A DNA stretch of 64,000 bases from Paralithodes platypus (taxonomy: Eukaryota; Arthropoda; Malacostraca; Decapoda; Lithodidae): the NCBI GenBank assembly GCA_032716605.1, contig CM064517.1:19450742-19514741 (forward strand), written 5' to 3'. The position numbers and the translations under genes are program-made. Below, one piece after another: positions 43,931-55,945 of the stretch (position 1 is its first letter; each line of letters starts with the position of its first letter). Under the pieces are notes generated by a model. The model was not told where the DNA came from. It did not search any database and worked only from the letters and a program-made list of their open reading frames with translations.

Positions 43931-46140
43931 TTATGCCAAAACTGTGTTAAACCTAACTAAATCAAACTTTCTCCACAAGCAGGCAAATAAACTTCTAAAT
44001 AATCCAAATGATAACAAAATATTTTGGTCTACTCTTAACTCATTCAAATCCAACTTCACTACTGCTTCATCCATTCCACCATTAAAATCTCCGACTGGCA
44101 ATCTTGTAAGTGACCCACGAGGTAAAGCTAACCTTCTTGCGGATATTTTCTCCACCAACTCAACCTTAGATAAAACCTTAGTAAAATTTGCCAGAACGTC
44201 CCGGACTTCCCAAACTTGACTACTTCCTTTAACGTGACGATAGTGCGTTGTTATATGTGCGATTAGTTTGCTTGGGAAACAGATTAACTTGCTCATGTAG
44301 TAATGTACACCCTATGTGGTGGATTGTGTTCTTTTATTTAATAATTTTCATTTTAGTAAGCGTTGTTTCCACATAGCGATTTTGATAATTTAATTTGACT
44401 TTATATTGTCCTTGTCCCAATTTTTGTTTGTTTAGTTTGCAAGTTTTACATTTTAATGAAATAAATCAAGATGTCCCTGTACTTAATTTTAATTCGCCTG
44501 AAATTCCCTCACTTAAAATCCACACCAGACATGTCAAAACTATTTTGCAGAATCTCTCAGTAGATAAGGCTCCTGGTCCAGATGAAATTCCTCCAATAGT
44601 ACTTAAGAATTGCTCCTTGGTGCTCGCTCCTGTATTGGCAAAAAATTTCCGTCTGTGTACTCATACCTCATGCTTCCCAGTACCCTGGAAAGAAGCAAAC
44701 ATCCATCCAGTTCCTAAAAAAGGTGCCTCTTCAGATCCATCAAACTACAGACCAATAGCTATAACTTCCACTCTTGGTAAAGTCTTTGAAATTATGTTAA
44801 ATAATCACATAATTAAGCATCTTGAGAATAATAAATTAATCAGTGATAGGCAATATGGTTTTAGACAATGTCGATCAACTGCAGACATTCTTTCCCTTCT
44901 TACGCATCAAATCAACCAAGCTACAGACCAACATGGTGAAACACGTACAATAGCACTGGATATATCAAAGGCATTTGATAGAGTCTGGCATCAATCCTTA
45001 TTGTCGAAGATGTCACACTACGGCCTTGCATCATTAGTTCCACTAATTTCTTCTTATCTTCATACCAGAAAAATATGTGTAATGGTAGATGGCCTTTATT
45101 CTCAATTTCACTCAATAAATGCTGGTGTTCCCCAGGGATCAGTTTTGGCCCCAACTCTGTTCCTCATTCATATCAATGATCTCATATTTACCACTCATAA
45201 TCCAATACATTGCTACGCAGATGACTCAACACTCCACAGTTCCTTCACATTTACCAATTCTTTCACCCAACCCGATCTTAAAAATTCAAAAATAAACACT
45301 GCAATTTCTCTGAACCAGGACCTTTCTAGAATTAATGAATGGGGACAAAGGAATCTAGTTTCCTTTAATGCACAGAAAACCAAGTACATTCAATTTTCCA
45401 CCCGACAGAAGAATCTCACTGACTCCCATATATTTTTTAATGATGTAAATATTCCCACTTCCCCTAGTATTGACATTCTCGGTGTAACATTAACTACTAA
45501 CTTGAGCTGGACACTTTATGTTAGAAGCATTGCTAAGAATGCCTCTAAAAAACTGGGACTCCTGTACAGAGTTCGAGAATTCTTCACTGACGAGCAATTG
45601 GCCGTAATATATAAAAGTCATGTGCGTTCTCAGATGGATTACTGTTCGTGGAAGTGGAGTGGTTGCATTGAGGCAGTTGGACAAAATTAAAAAAAAACTA
45701 TTAGATTAATCAATAACCCTGCAATCACACAGGACCTTCCTACATTATCCATACAAAGAAATGTTGCATCCCTTGCATTATTCTACAGATATGTTCACAG
45801 CAATTGTTCCGAGGAACTTGCTTCAATTGTGCCGCTTCTCCACATCTTTCCCCGCAGAACTAGGGCAGCTGAGAGCCCCCATGAATTTACACTTTCTCCT
45901 CCACAATGCAGAACTTCTGCTTATCAGAATTCATTTATCCCCAGAGCTACTACTCTTTGGAATTCACTTCCCTCGAATTGCTTTCCACAAACTTACAATC
46001 TACAAATGTTTAAATCCAGTTGTTACAAACATTTTATGAATGGAGGATGCCTTTAGGCACATGGACCTTTTTGTTTTATCTGTGTTTTTCCTTCCTCCGT
46101 TCATTGTCTCTTTAAAAAAAATAAAAAAATAAAAAAATAA
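43931..46140 (+). pseudogene. Jockey-A LINE with complete RT core
   Basis: 43944-44182 encodes the linker after the endonuclease. After a repeat insertion (44183-44455) the frame 44458-45690 carries the RT: LSVDKAPGPDEIPP, NYRPIAITSTLGKVFE, RTIALDISKAFDRVWH, AGVPQGSVLAPTLFLIHIND, catalytic CYADDSTL, then the thumb. An 11-base deletion after MDYCS (about 45646) shifts the frame; the last part (to 46056, KHFMNGGCL) is in another frame. The 3' tail is A-rich (46113-46160). 5'-truncated. Confidence 0.87.
44183..44455 (+). repeat. Naiad-associated repeat inserted in Jockey-A
   Basis: ~270 bases equal to 34905-35190 at high identity ('aaatttgccagaac' to 'caagttttacattttaat'). It splits the Jockey-A ORF, so this repeat is mobile or was transferred as a unit. 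Confidence 0.8.
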
Positions 46141-46689
46141 AAAAATAAAAATATATAATCATATGACGAATATCTGCAAAAAATATTATATAATTTACTG
46201 CCGATCATCTGCTTCAGGGAGCAGCATCGGTCTCTTTACTAAAGGGTCACCGGGGCTACTATCTTGGCATGAATCTTTTAATGCTGTGAACAAAAATGTA
46301 ATTGAATCGGGGATAATTAAGATTGTAGATACAGTAGAGGATTGGGAAACAAAAAAGGCTCATTATATGAACTGACATTTACTTCCACAACAATCGTTCA
46401 AATCCTCTGGTTCAAATATCACCAATGTTTGTGATGTTCCTGTCGACACACATACTGTACTACTGCAATGACCAATAATATGCCAACAACGTTCGTGACG
46501 TCTTTCGACACACGCACTTTATTGACCAATAGAATATCAGCTTACAACACTACTCACCTCTGCCTTTTCTACATCAGTTGGCCTGGGAAATTCTTGAACG
46601 TGAGTCTATGATTCTCTCTAAACATTTATATATTAAGTATATTTTCCACTTCCAACCTTTTCTAGTAATCTCTGATGTAACATACATAA

Positions 46690-46920
46690 TCTATCTATTG
46701 CCGGACGGATGCCGTGATCCCCGAAGGGATGGCACAAACGAAACAGCCCCATGCACCTCTGTCCCCAGTCAGTCGACGCCCCTCCTCTCATCGCCTTCAC
46801 TCATATACTTCTTAACGCCATCCTTCCACCTCTCACTCGGTCTACCTCTCCCTCTTTGTCCTTCCATCTCACTCTTGTACACTTTCTTAGTCATTATCTC
46901 GCTTCCCATACGTTCTACAC
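46690..46920 (-). pseudogene. RTE-B LINE 3' fragment
   Basis: Minus-strand 3' terminus with the 'gatcacggc' end at about 46715, abutting an unrelated endonuclease fragment at 46921. 46161-46689 holds the 46.2-kb repeat and no gene. Confidence 0.7.
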
Positions 46921-47330
46921 GGATGCAAGGAAGGGGAGGTAGAAATTGTGGGAGGAGACTTGAATGGGCACATGCCGACAGATATGAGGACATGCACGGA
47001 GGACAGGCTTATTGCCGAAGGAACCTGGGAGGCGAAAGGTGAATACAGCACTGTGCTGCCACAGGGATGGTGGTGTGTATTACCATGTTTAGGAAGAGGA
47101 TGAGCCATATGATAGCATATGAATCAGATGTTTCAAGTAGCCAGATAGACTACTTTCTGATCAGCAAATCTGACAGGAAATGGGTTAGAGATACTAAGAT
47201 CATACCAGGTGAAAAATGCATCCCCTAACACAAGCTCCTAGTGTGTGATTTGTGCATAAGCAGAGTTCCTGTTGGAAAGAAAGCACATTTGTCAAAAAGG
47301 AAAGAATGGTTATTGAAAAAAGAAGAGTAC
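46921..47330 (+). pseudogene. RTE-type LINE endonuclease, C-terminal part
   Basis: The plus strand gives EVEIVGGDLNGHM, then (after shifts) FRKRMSHMIAYESD, SQIDYFLISKSDRKWV and HKLLVCDLCI, the second half of an APE endonuclease of the RTE/BovB kind. No intact frame. Confidence 0.6.
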
Positions 47331-47400
47331 ATACATACATAACATTTTAAGACTGAGTGTTCCACACATAAGTGCAGTTTCAGTCTCTTGTCCTAATGTC
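47331..47400 (-). repeat. RTE-P 3' tail
   Basis: An (ACAT)n run followed by 'aacattttaagactgagtgt': the extreme 3' end of RTE-P, minus strand. Confidence 0.75.
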
Positions 47401-48488
47401 AGGTCTCTATATATACATATTCATTTGGACAAGGTAACCCCAAAAGTTCCAAAGTCGGCCACAACACGGAAAAGTCGGGATCATACACGGGTGGCAGCCC
47501 AAGCCTAGGTATATATAAATTATTAAGAATTTGATTTATGCATCAAATGTCTGTCTGTTTATCTATCTAATGCATCTATCTCCCTTATACATAAATATAA
47601 CTAAGTCTTATTTGGTATTTTATTAATCTATGAATCATTTCTAATACGATGGAATTGAAAACAATATCATCATCATCATCAAATCTGACGCCCCGCTTCC
47701 AGAGGAAGCACCCCAAAAGGGATGGCCATGGAAGAACCTGCCTTCAGGCTCCCAGACATGCCCAGACTGACCCACTCCACAGTGCCATTTCCACTAAGTG
47801 GATTATGACCATGAACACTAAAGGAGCAGACCCAGAGCAGTCCCTCACCTGGATGGCAGTTCCACCACTGTTTTGCTATACCAAGCACATGAATTTTCTG
47901 AAGATAGGAACCAGTGGTCCACTGCTCCAGAGGCTGATTGCACCACCAGTGGCGGGCGGTGGGGTCGCCGCATCCCTACGCCAGTAGGGACACACAAATA
48001 ATAAAATTAAAAAGAGTCAATAAAAATGTCTCCTTTGTCTTTTCAGAAACTTAAGTCTGTCTCATACTGTATATGTTCGTATTTTATCGATCGCTTGAAC
48101 CTAGCAACTCTCTCTCTCACTCTTTCTCTCTAATGCATCTACCGGTACCTATCTCCCTTATACATTAACATAACAATGTCTCATTTGGACTTTTTGTAAT
48201 CTATGAATCATTTCTAATGCGATGGAATTTAAAAATATATCCTTCAAGCACATAAACAAGAAATAAGAAACAGTCAACAAAAGATATTCCCCCATCTTCT
48301 CCAGATACACTGAGCTAATTGGTGTGACCATCCAACCGTCGGATTTCCTTTATTTATTTATTTTTCATGGTACATTTTCGCCTTGAAAGTGTACTGTATA
48401 TAAACAAAATGATGGGAAATTATTTTAAACTGGTTTTTATTGACATTTGTGTAATTTTTGCTGATTATGAGTTGGTGGAACTTTTTTT
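47401..48488. other. No recognised gene
   Basis: An ORF at 47649-47987 (112 codons) has no motif that I recognise; its Pro-rich composition and lack of context suggest a repeat or chance. Two blocks (47560-47640 and 48120-48230) with 'tgcatctatctcccttatac' are related to each other, so part of this stretch is an unclassified duplication. Confidence 0.4.
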
Positions 48489-48492
48489 TTAA

Positions 48493-48799
48493 CCCATCGG
48501 ATCCGGGAGGCCTCATATGAGGCAAAAAACAAAAATTGGCAGGAATCTGGGAGGCCTCATATGAGGCAAAATGTGCAGCTAAAAATCGCTGCTAAAATCA
48601 TCATAACTCGGCAACCACGCGTCATAGCAATGTCATCTCAGCGGCAGTCTAGACAACAAAACGTTCTACAATTTGCAAAAAAAAAATGACTGCTCTAGGT
48701 GGTCTCAATCAGTAGCTACTGAATTATGAAGTTTGACTGTACGAAAATGGCCCCGGACACAGCGATCGGGATCATATGAGGCCCCCTGGATCCGATGGG
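48493..48799. mobile_element. TTAA element with long clean inverted termini, 307 bp
   Basis: TTAA 48489-48492 and 48800-48803. Terminal inverted repeats of 28 bases match at 26 positions (start CCCATCGGATCC). CCTCATATGAGG, itself a palindrome, occurs twice near the left end. Non-coding; no second copy here. Confidence 0.88.
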
Positions 48800-48873
48800 T
48801 TAAATCCATCATATCGGAAATTATTCACAGATTATATAGATAACAAAAAACATACACTTTTAAGTTTGTTTAA

Positions 48874-49353
48874 CCCTTCTTGCCCAGGCAGCATTTCTAA
48901 ATGTTGATAGTCTTACCCGGGCGATCTGGCCAAAAAACATTGTATGTAAACATAGGCCTAATTTTTGTTAATTTAATAGCTAGAGAATTTACACAAATCT
49001 CAAAATGTAGCCCTTACTTGTATCTGTAGACTGGTGTTGAGTAGAGCTCTCTAGGTCAACTGGTTCAGGTGTGATGACAATTTCCGTGGAGAGTTTTTTC
49101 CGCGTATTTTGCCATATCGGACACTTTGGAAGACTTATTTTCGCTATAACTAGCAATGGCGGACAAGTACGGACTGATAAGCGATGTAGTTGAGGCTTGG
49201 TGGCACTACGATCGACAATGTTAATAAACGTTTCGCCGCGCAGCTTTCAAAGCACGCTTAGCACGCTTTCAAGCATACGGATTTTAAAATGCTGCCCGGG
49301 CACCGGGCATTCGCAAATTGCAGTATTTTAAAATGCTGCCCGGGCAGGAGGGA
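48874..49353. mobile_element. MITE-A relative, 480 bp
   Basis: TTAA 48870-48873 and 49354-49357. Ends CCCTTCTTGCCC and, inward from right, CCCTCCTGCCCGGG. Shares the 'gagtagagctctctaggtca' landmark in the middle but has a distinct right half with a doubled 'ttttaaaatgctgcccgggc' block. Confidence 0.83.
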
Positions 49354-49357
49354 TTAA

Positions 49358-49959
49358 TAGTTTTGCATTCTTAACAAGGGTCATACTTTCTGGTATATTG
49401 AACCAGAATAAAGGGAGGGGAGAGGGAGGGAGCACCCCCGACACCATCACAACCTGTCTGATGATGATAATGATATGATTGACAATATTTCTGTGTTCTC
49501 TGGTTTCGATGAGGACGATGAATATGCTGGGGGACCTGGAGGGGCCGATGTGATAGCTGTAGCACAAAGCCCATCAACTTCATCACAGTGACAGGGTCGG
49601 GGTTGGTGCCGGGACAGGGCGGGGGTAGGTGGGGAGGGAGTAAAGCGGCGGAGATTTCTACCGAACATCAACACATCTATCCACACAAAAAAGGTCAGTA
49701 ACAGGTACAAAACAGTTTGTATTGATGCTTAATGTATTCTATGTTATCTCATATATGATGTTGGTGGTACAGTATAATGTAATATTAGTCGGCTAAAGGT
49801 AGGAAAAAGGGTCAATAGGGGGACTTTGGGAAAGTGGCTGAAACGAATTAATCAATTCCCATAAGGCCTATTATTTCTAAAACACGGTTTTGATATAAAC
49901 GGCACATACACGGTATGAATTAACCGAGTATATCGAGACCTGACTGTACAGAGAGAATT
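49358..49959. other. No recognised gene
   Basis: Several overlapping short frames on both strands, none with a motif. No repeat matched within the window. Confidence 0.4.
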
Positions 49960-50290
49960 CCATAATGAAAAATTATGGAAATTGAAAGAAGAATGGGTGC
50001 TAGACCAGATGATGTTGATAGCAAATGGAACTTTAGAGAACGCAGCCTCCTTGCTGCCACAGACAAAGTCTGTGGCAAAACAATGGGGCCACTCAGACAT
50101 AAGTTCTCCTTCCTGGTGATGGAACAACGATGTCAAAGCTGCAGCCAGAGAGAAGAAGAGATGTTTCAAAGTACGGAAGGAAGGTGACAGCAAGAAAGAA
50201 TACCTGTCCGCCAAACGTAATGCTAGAAGAGGTCTGCAGGGCAAAGAAAACCATATAGGATAGTGTGATAGAACAAGTTTGCAGCACTAA
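49960..50290 (+). pseudogene. RTE-P linker fragment
   Basis: Plus-strand fragments include VCGKTMGPLRHK and FKVRKEGDSKKEYLSAKRNAR, the linker between endonuclease and RT of an RTE-type LINE. Its last ~130 bases are duplicated at 54938-55070. Confidence 0.6.
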
Positions 50291-50770
50291 TACAGTAATT
50301 ACTCCAATTTTGCGTGTTCTGATTTTGCGAAACACCAATTTTTCGACCGAGACCCCAAAAATGCCATTTTTGATGAAAACCTAATTTTGCGATGTAACTC
50401 TACTTTTGCGGGTAGTGCTGTAACAAAGTGGGGCTCTCCGCACTAGTTTTCGGGGGGAAGGGGTGGCTGGGTCGTGACGTCAGGCCGCGTTGCGGCCCGA
50501 CGTCACAACCCAAGCTCTGTATGCTTCCGCTTACAAACGTTATCTCTCCAGTCTCGCAATACAGTAAATGCTCAATTGCTCATTTAATTTGATTTTCTCA
50601 AGAATAATTATTATAATGTTTTATGTTTTCTGTAATTTTCTTTATTGTGGGATGTATAATTACATGTATGTGTGTACAAACAAAGCAAATAAATTACGGA
50701 AATCACAAAAAATTGGGCCGTCACTGATGAAATGTCGACCATATTCATTTTTCCTGATAAGGTTAGTTAA

Positions 50771-53700
50771 CCCGTACAGCCCCGGCCGGTTTTATTATTT
50801 TTGCGCACCAGAACCCGGGCAATTTTCCATTTTTTTTTTTTTTTTATAAATATATCAGAATGTGTTAGAAAATAATGATAGACATGAAGAAATGTGAAAA
50901 AAGTACTTACCTAGGCCATTTGGGGGTCCTGGGAGGTAGTGGGGGTCCCCAGCCTCAGAGGAGCCTTAGCGCCATTTCAAATCTCCCACGCCAGCAGCCA
51001 GTTGCCAGCCGCCAGGCAGCATGACTTATTTTGCACCTCTCGGACATAAAGTGCGCTTCAGAGTTCATAGAATGTCTTTGTATATCATATAATGTCAATA
51101 TAACTGAAGTTGTAGTGTGATAAGTGCCTTCATTCAAGTATTACAAGTGCGCACGAGTGTTAGCGTCCCCGTTGCCATGGTGATGGCGGCCATCTTTGCT
51201 CAGGACAATAACAAAACGCACGTACGAACACACGGCCAGACAGCGGACCGAGTGACCCACATTCCACAGCACCCTTCCCTCTTTCTTTCTCTGTCTGGCT
51301 GTCACTTTCACTCAAGGTCACTCTGTCTCTCCTTTTCATTGAATTATTTGTACTTGTTCATTGTTTTACCTAAGATTATGAGGTGTATATACATTGTTTT
51401 ACGCACTTATTGTCTCGTATTCTTATAATTATTTGCACACAGTTTTATAAGTTTAGAATTTACTTAGTGTTTTATATTGTTCGGTACTTTGCACTTGTAA
51501 ATTATATATATATACACACTGTTTTATATTCACTTTTTGCGTCTTTTATATACACTGTTAGTATTACATTATAGCGTCTTTTATCGCAGTCTTTGAACAC
51601 TTTGAACACTTAGAAGTGCTCGAGGGTGTGATAATCCCTGAAGCAGGTGGGAAAACACAGTCCCACATCACATTCTTCACACATCGTCCGGGTGTCTGTC
51701 CGTTTTGGTGTGCGTCTGCCTGTGTTGCGATACACATGACACCGTCTGCGTGGGTTGGGTTTTACTTGGTTGGGCGGGACAAAATCGCAAAAGTGGCGTT
51801 GTGTCAGTCTGGCGGGGCCTTCTGGTGCTTGAAAACAAGCTGCGGGACGTTGCTGGCGGCGTGGACCATCCCTGAAGAAGAACAGAAGCTCCCGTGCAAG
51901 TTCGATGCAGTACGACTCCATCGTCTCAACTTCACCTGTTATTTCATGATATTGGATGTGGCAGTTGTAGAGGGTGAGGTCGAGTAGGTGGAAAAATAGT
52001 TTTTTATACCACCTCATCGTCTTCCTGGCACACTCGACCGACGATATGACAGAGTCTGACTTGTCAACCAGCCGCATGTTGATGTTGTAGTCAATGATTG
52101 CAACTGGTTTTTTGACCGCCTCACCTGTGGCTCTATCACGGCGTTTGGTGTCCTCTAAGCGGGGCAGGTGGATACTGGTGAGGATATTGACGTCACGATT
52201 GTCCATCCACGAGAGCATCAAGATATTATTTGCCTGGAGGTGGATGATGGAGCCCTTCTCCCGCCTTTCGGGTAGCTCTGGCATGTAGACACGATTCCTC
52301 CTGACGGTGCCACAGACGCCAGTGTTTCTGCTGTACAGGAATTTGGCAAGGGAAGGGCTGGTGTACCAGTTGTCGAGGTACAAGATGTGGCCCCTGTCCA
52401 AATATCCCTCCAACATGGTGATGACAACGGCCCCAGATATCCCATATGTCCTCTCCTCCACCAGTTCAGTGACCTTGCCCATGTAGAGGATGATGTCCTG
52501 GATGTAGCCGGTTTTGCAGTCGCATATCACGAACAGTTTCAGGCCATAACGGTGACGCTTGCTGGGGATGTACTGTCGGATGCTAATATTCCCCCTCCAT
52601 AGCACCAGACTCTCATCAATGATTAGTTTTTGGTAAGGTTTGAAGGAGGCTGCAAACTTAGTTTTCAGGTATTCAAATATAGGTCTTATCCTCTCCATCG
52701 GGTCTTTGGTATTCCTGGGGCGTTCCTGGTTCCTGGTGTGGCTTGCCAGGCTATCAATAAAGTGCAGGTTTCCCATGATTGCCGTGAATCTATTCCTGCT
52801 CATGACTTTCCCAAAGAAGGGGGTTGCGATGAGGGGATCACATGACCAGTACTTCCTGAGAGACGTCTTCTTGGTGACCCCCATCAGGATGACCAGTGCC
52901 AGGAATGCGTAGAACTCATCGGAAGACAAATCCACCCATGAGAGACGTGCCGAGTTCCTCTTCTGCTCCTTCCCTGCCATAAAATAATAGTTGTACCAGT
53001 TCGTCTGGTCAACAATCAAGCCGACAAGGTTGGCAGTGAAGAACTGCAGAAAAACACCCAGTCTTGTGGTGTCAGGTCTACGATTGGGCATGGTAGGGCC
53101 GGCCTCAGCTGCCCCCAAAAAGTGGTATTGTCCTGGTAGATAGTTCTCCCCATCCACCCAATCCCACCTATCAGCGCCTTCGTCGTCGCTAGATGGGGCA
53201 TCGGGCTCATCAGGGTCATCGTCAGGGGCACCGGGGCGGGTTGGGCGGGTGCGGGTGGAGCGTGGGCGGCGTGGGCGAGAGGTGGACCTGGGTCTGGAGC
53301 TAGACCTCGAACTTGATCGAGAGCTAGATCTAGAGCTTGAGTCGTTGCTGGGGCGTCTTATTTGCTTCACCTTCTGCATTCGGCCGCGGGTGGCACGCCC
53401 GCGAGATATGACACGCCCACGTCGTTTTCTTGCAGGGCGTTGGGGCAGATCGGGGCGTTTTGGAGAGGCTGGTGATAATGCAGTGGCGCGGGAGGGGCCT
53501 GGTTCAGGTGAGGGAGACATTCGTGGGGGGGTGTACGGGATGGAGCCTGAAGGTGATAGTGGGGGGGAAGAATGGCGAGGCGGAGAGTCTGGTAGTAGTA
53601 GTGGTGGTGGTGGTGGTGGTGGTGGTGACTCACCCCCCCCCCCTCGTGCTCTGGGTCAGGAGGGAAGAGGGAGCGTTTTGGGTCACGTGACTGCCCTTGT

Positions 53701-54525
53701 CTCGCACCACGTTGTGCCATTTCTCCATCACCATGTTGTTCTATTTGTCCATCACCACGTTGTTGTTCGTCACTATGTTTATGACGACCATAGAACCTCC
53801 CCGGGGTATTTTTCTTGAGTGGGGAGATTATGCGAAGTGGGGGAGAAGGCAGGCGGGGTTGTGGGGGTACCTCCTCTTCACTCCCAGACTCGCCCCTTCT
53901 TCTCTTCAATCCCTTTCGTTCTTCCCCAGGTACACGCACGTAATTTTGAGGGTCAGCAGGTTCATCTGCAACAACAACCTCTTCCCCACTTTCTGAGGAT
54001 TCAGTGGGGTCTTGGGGAAGTGGGCGGCGGGGAGGTGCACTTGCCCCTTGCTGTCTTTGTGACGGCCTACGCCGCCTGACAGGAATCTGAGCAAGCTCTT
54101 CCTCTAGCTCTCTTATTTCGGCTTGGGAGGGGGCATACTCGTCCCCAGACTCGTCCAATGCCGAGTCAGTGTCACTATCAGGGCTGTCAGTGTCGTACAG
54201 TATATCCATGACCTCCTCTGTACTGCAGGGGCGGGTAAGGCGGGCACTATAACGTCGAGACATGGTGTTTCACTCGAGAGGGTGCGCGGTAAACTGACCA
54301 TGAGGTGTGGGAAGGCGGGTGCCCTCTTCCGTCCCCGCGCGCGCACGCGTATGGACAAAACGTTTTGGAATTAGTCCGCCGGATCCCAAAGTAGTTCCCA
54401 TATAAATCTAGAGCCATTCTGAGACTTACGACTGGAGCTATAAGGGTGACGCGTTAGGCGCGTCTCTGGGGCTGTGCGTTACATACATAGCCGATGCGTC
54501 AGACGCGTCGCTGGGGCTCCACGGG
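50771..54525 (-). mobile_element. piggyBac element, 3.75 kb, autonomous-looking
   Basis: TTAA at 50767-50770 and 54526-54529. Ends CCCGTACAGCCCCGGC and, inward from right, CCCGTGGAGCCCCAGC (13-14 of 16). The right subterminal region has two related GACGCGTC-containing modules (54450-54525). It carries one transposase gene on the minus strand. Short relative at 31013-31450. Confidence 0.92.
51610..54263 (-). CDS. piggyBac transposase with one apparent frameshift
   Basis: Catalyses TTAA-specific cut and paste. The ORF from 53520 to 51610 (636 codons) has an Arg-Ser-rich basic N-terminus (residues 30-97), an acidic patch (100-115) and the DDE_Tnp_1_7 core: IIDESLVLWRG (Asp302), LYLDNWYTSP (Asp383), LVDKSD (Asp486 and Asp489), matching the catalytic Asp set of piggyBac. 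A C-terminal Cys-rich domain follows (CEECDVGLCFPTC). A second frame from ATG 54263 supplies an acidic, Pro/Ser-rich N-terminus. The two frames meet at a C11 run (53633-53643), so a one-base slip there, real or sequencing error, may be the only lesion. Confidence 0.9.
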
Positions 54526-54603
54526 TTAATCCAATTTTGCGAATTCCACTTTTGCGGCCCGCAATATCGACCAATTTCTCGCAAAATTGGGGTAAGCACT
54601 GTA

Positions 54604-54935
54604 CTACCAATGGGGTATACTGTACTGTACATACATACTTACATAAAATTTTAAGATTGACTGCTCCACACATACGTGCAGTTTCAGTTTCTTGTCCTAA
54701 TGGCGGCATTCCAGGCAACCCTGTTAAAGGCTGCTTCACTTATCAAGTTTTTGTATTCGAGATCGGCACGTATAGTCCGATCCCATGTCTTCCTCGGTCC
54801 ACCCCTTGGTGCAGCTCCTTCCACAATCACAGGCCTGCATCTTTACACCCAAATTTGTTTATCCATTCTCTCAACATGCCCATACCATCCCAGTCTACTT
54901 GTACGCATCTCCTAGCTAATACTCTCCAGTATATA
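54604..54935 (-). pseudogene. RTE-P 3' fragment
   Basis: An ACAT-type tail at about 54630-54650, then the minus-strand C-terminus (WYGHVERM, GAAPRGGPRKTW region). Truncated at about 54930. Confidence 0.8.
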
Positions 54936-54937
54936 TT

Positions 54938-55236
54938 CAAAGTACGGAAGGAAGGTGACAGCAAGGAAGAATACCTGTCCGCCAAACGTAATGCTAGAAG
55001 AGAGGTCTGCAGGGCAAAGAAAACCATATAGGATAGCATGATAGAACAAGTTTGCAGCACTAATACAGTAATTACTCCAATTTTGCGAAACACCAATTTT
55101 TCGACCGACCCCAAAAATGCCATTTTTGATGAAAACCTAATTTTGCGATGTAACTCTACTTTTGCGGGTGGCGCCGTAAGAAAGTGGGGCTCTCCGCACT
55201 AGTTTTCGGGGGGGAGGAGTGGCCGGGTCGTGACGG
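54938..55236 (+). repeat. Duplicate of 50164-50460 (RTE-P linker plus Tigger left end)
   Basis: Carries the same RTE-P linker segment and the first ~160 bases of the Tigger-like element at the same junction as 50164-50460, so it was copied after that insertion. It stops abruptly at an RTE-B fragment. Confidence 0.85.
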
Positions 55237-55945
55237 AAGAGTAAGGTTATGGTCTTCGAAAGGGGTGAAGTCACAGAGTGTGAGGTGAAGCTGAACGGTC
55301 AGGCTATGGAGATCGTCAACTCTTTTAAGTATCTGGGCAGTGTGTTGAGTAAAGATGGGACTATGAATGAAGAAGTGAGGGAGAGGGTACAACAGGGGAA
55401 GAGGGTTGTAGGAACGCTAAAAGCAGTAACAAGAAATAGGGTGGTCAGTATGGAAGTGAAGAAGTTCTTGCATGACAGTGTGGTAATCCCGACACTGACT
55501 TACGGAAGCGAAGCATGGACGTTGGTTGAGAGACTCAGACCAAGAGTGAGAGCAGTGAAAATGAATTACTTAAGGAGTGTGTGCGGAGTTACATAGAGGG
55601 ATAGACAGACTAATGAGGAAGTAAGGAGGAGGTGTGGTGTGGAGGTAGATGTGCTGGAAAGTGTGAAAAGGAACAACTTGAGATGGTTCGGCCATATGGA
55701 ACGTATGGAAAGCGAGAGAATGACTAAGAGGGTGTACGAGAGCGAGGTGGAGGGACAGAGAGGGAGAGGTAGACCGAATGAGAGGTGGAAGGATGGAGTG
55801 AGGAAGTACATGAACGAAGGCGGTGCTGGTTGGGGGGAGGGGCGTCGACTGACTGGGGACAGAGGTGCATGGGGGCGGTTCGTTCGTGGCCACCCCTTCG
55901 GGGATCACGGCGTCAGGCAATAGAGAGATAGATAGAGATATATTC
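55237..55945 (+). pseudogene. RTE-B LINE, best-preserved C-terminus
   Basis: Frames 55249-55596 and 55639-55923 read as one protein with a single early stop: FKYLGSVLSKDGTMNEEV, LTYGSEAWTLVERLRP, then NNLRWFGHMERMESERMTKR, GRGRPNERWKDG, ending at HPFGDHGVRQ. A (GATA)n-like tail follows. Reference copy for four minus-strand fragments in the window. Confidence 0.85.

Larger units (their letters stand above)
50293..54601. mobile_element. Tigger/pogo-like element hosting a piggyBac
   Basis: TA at 50291-50292 and 54602-54603. Ends CAGTAATTACTCCAATTTTG and, inward from right, CAGTGCTTACCCCAATTTTG (19 of 22 over the first 22). 'ttttgcg' is repeated internally near both ends. Its own DNA is only about 550 bp (50293-50770 and 54530-54601), so it is a MITE that received the piggyBac at an internal TTAA. 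Confidence 0.82.

Noticed and set aside
47649..47987. 112-codon ORF as a host gene
   Set aside because: No motif, no supporting context; possible but not supportable.
47560..48240. CRISPR-like or satellite array
   Set aside because: Only two diverged blocks; no regular spacing.
53249..53818. 189-codon plus-strand ORF opposite the piggyBac transposase
   Set aside because: Arg/Glu/Gly-rich antisense shadow of the Ser/Arg/Pro-rich transposase N-terminus.
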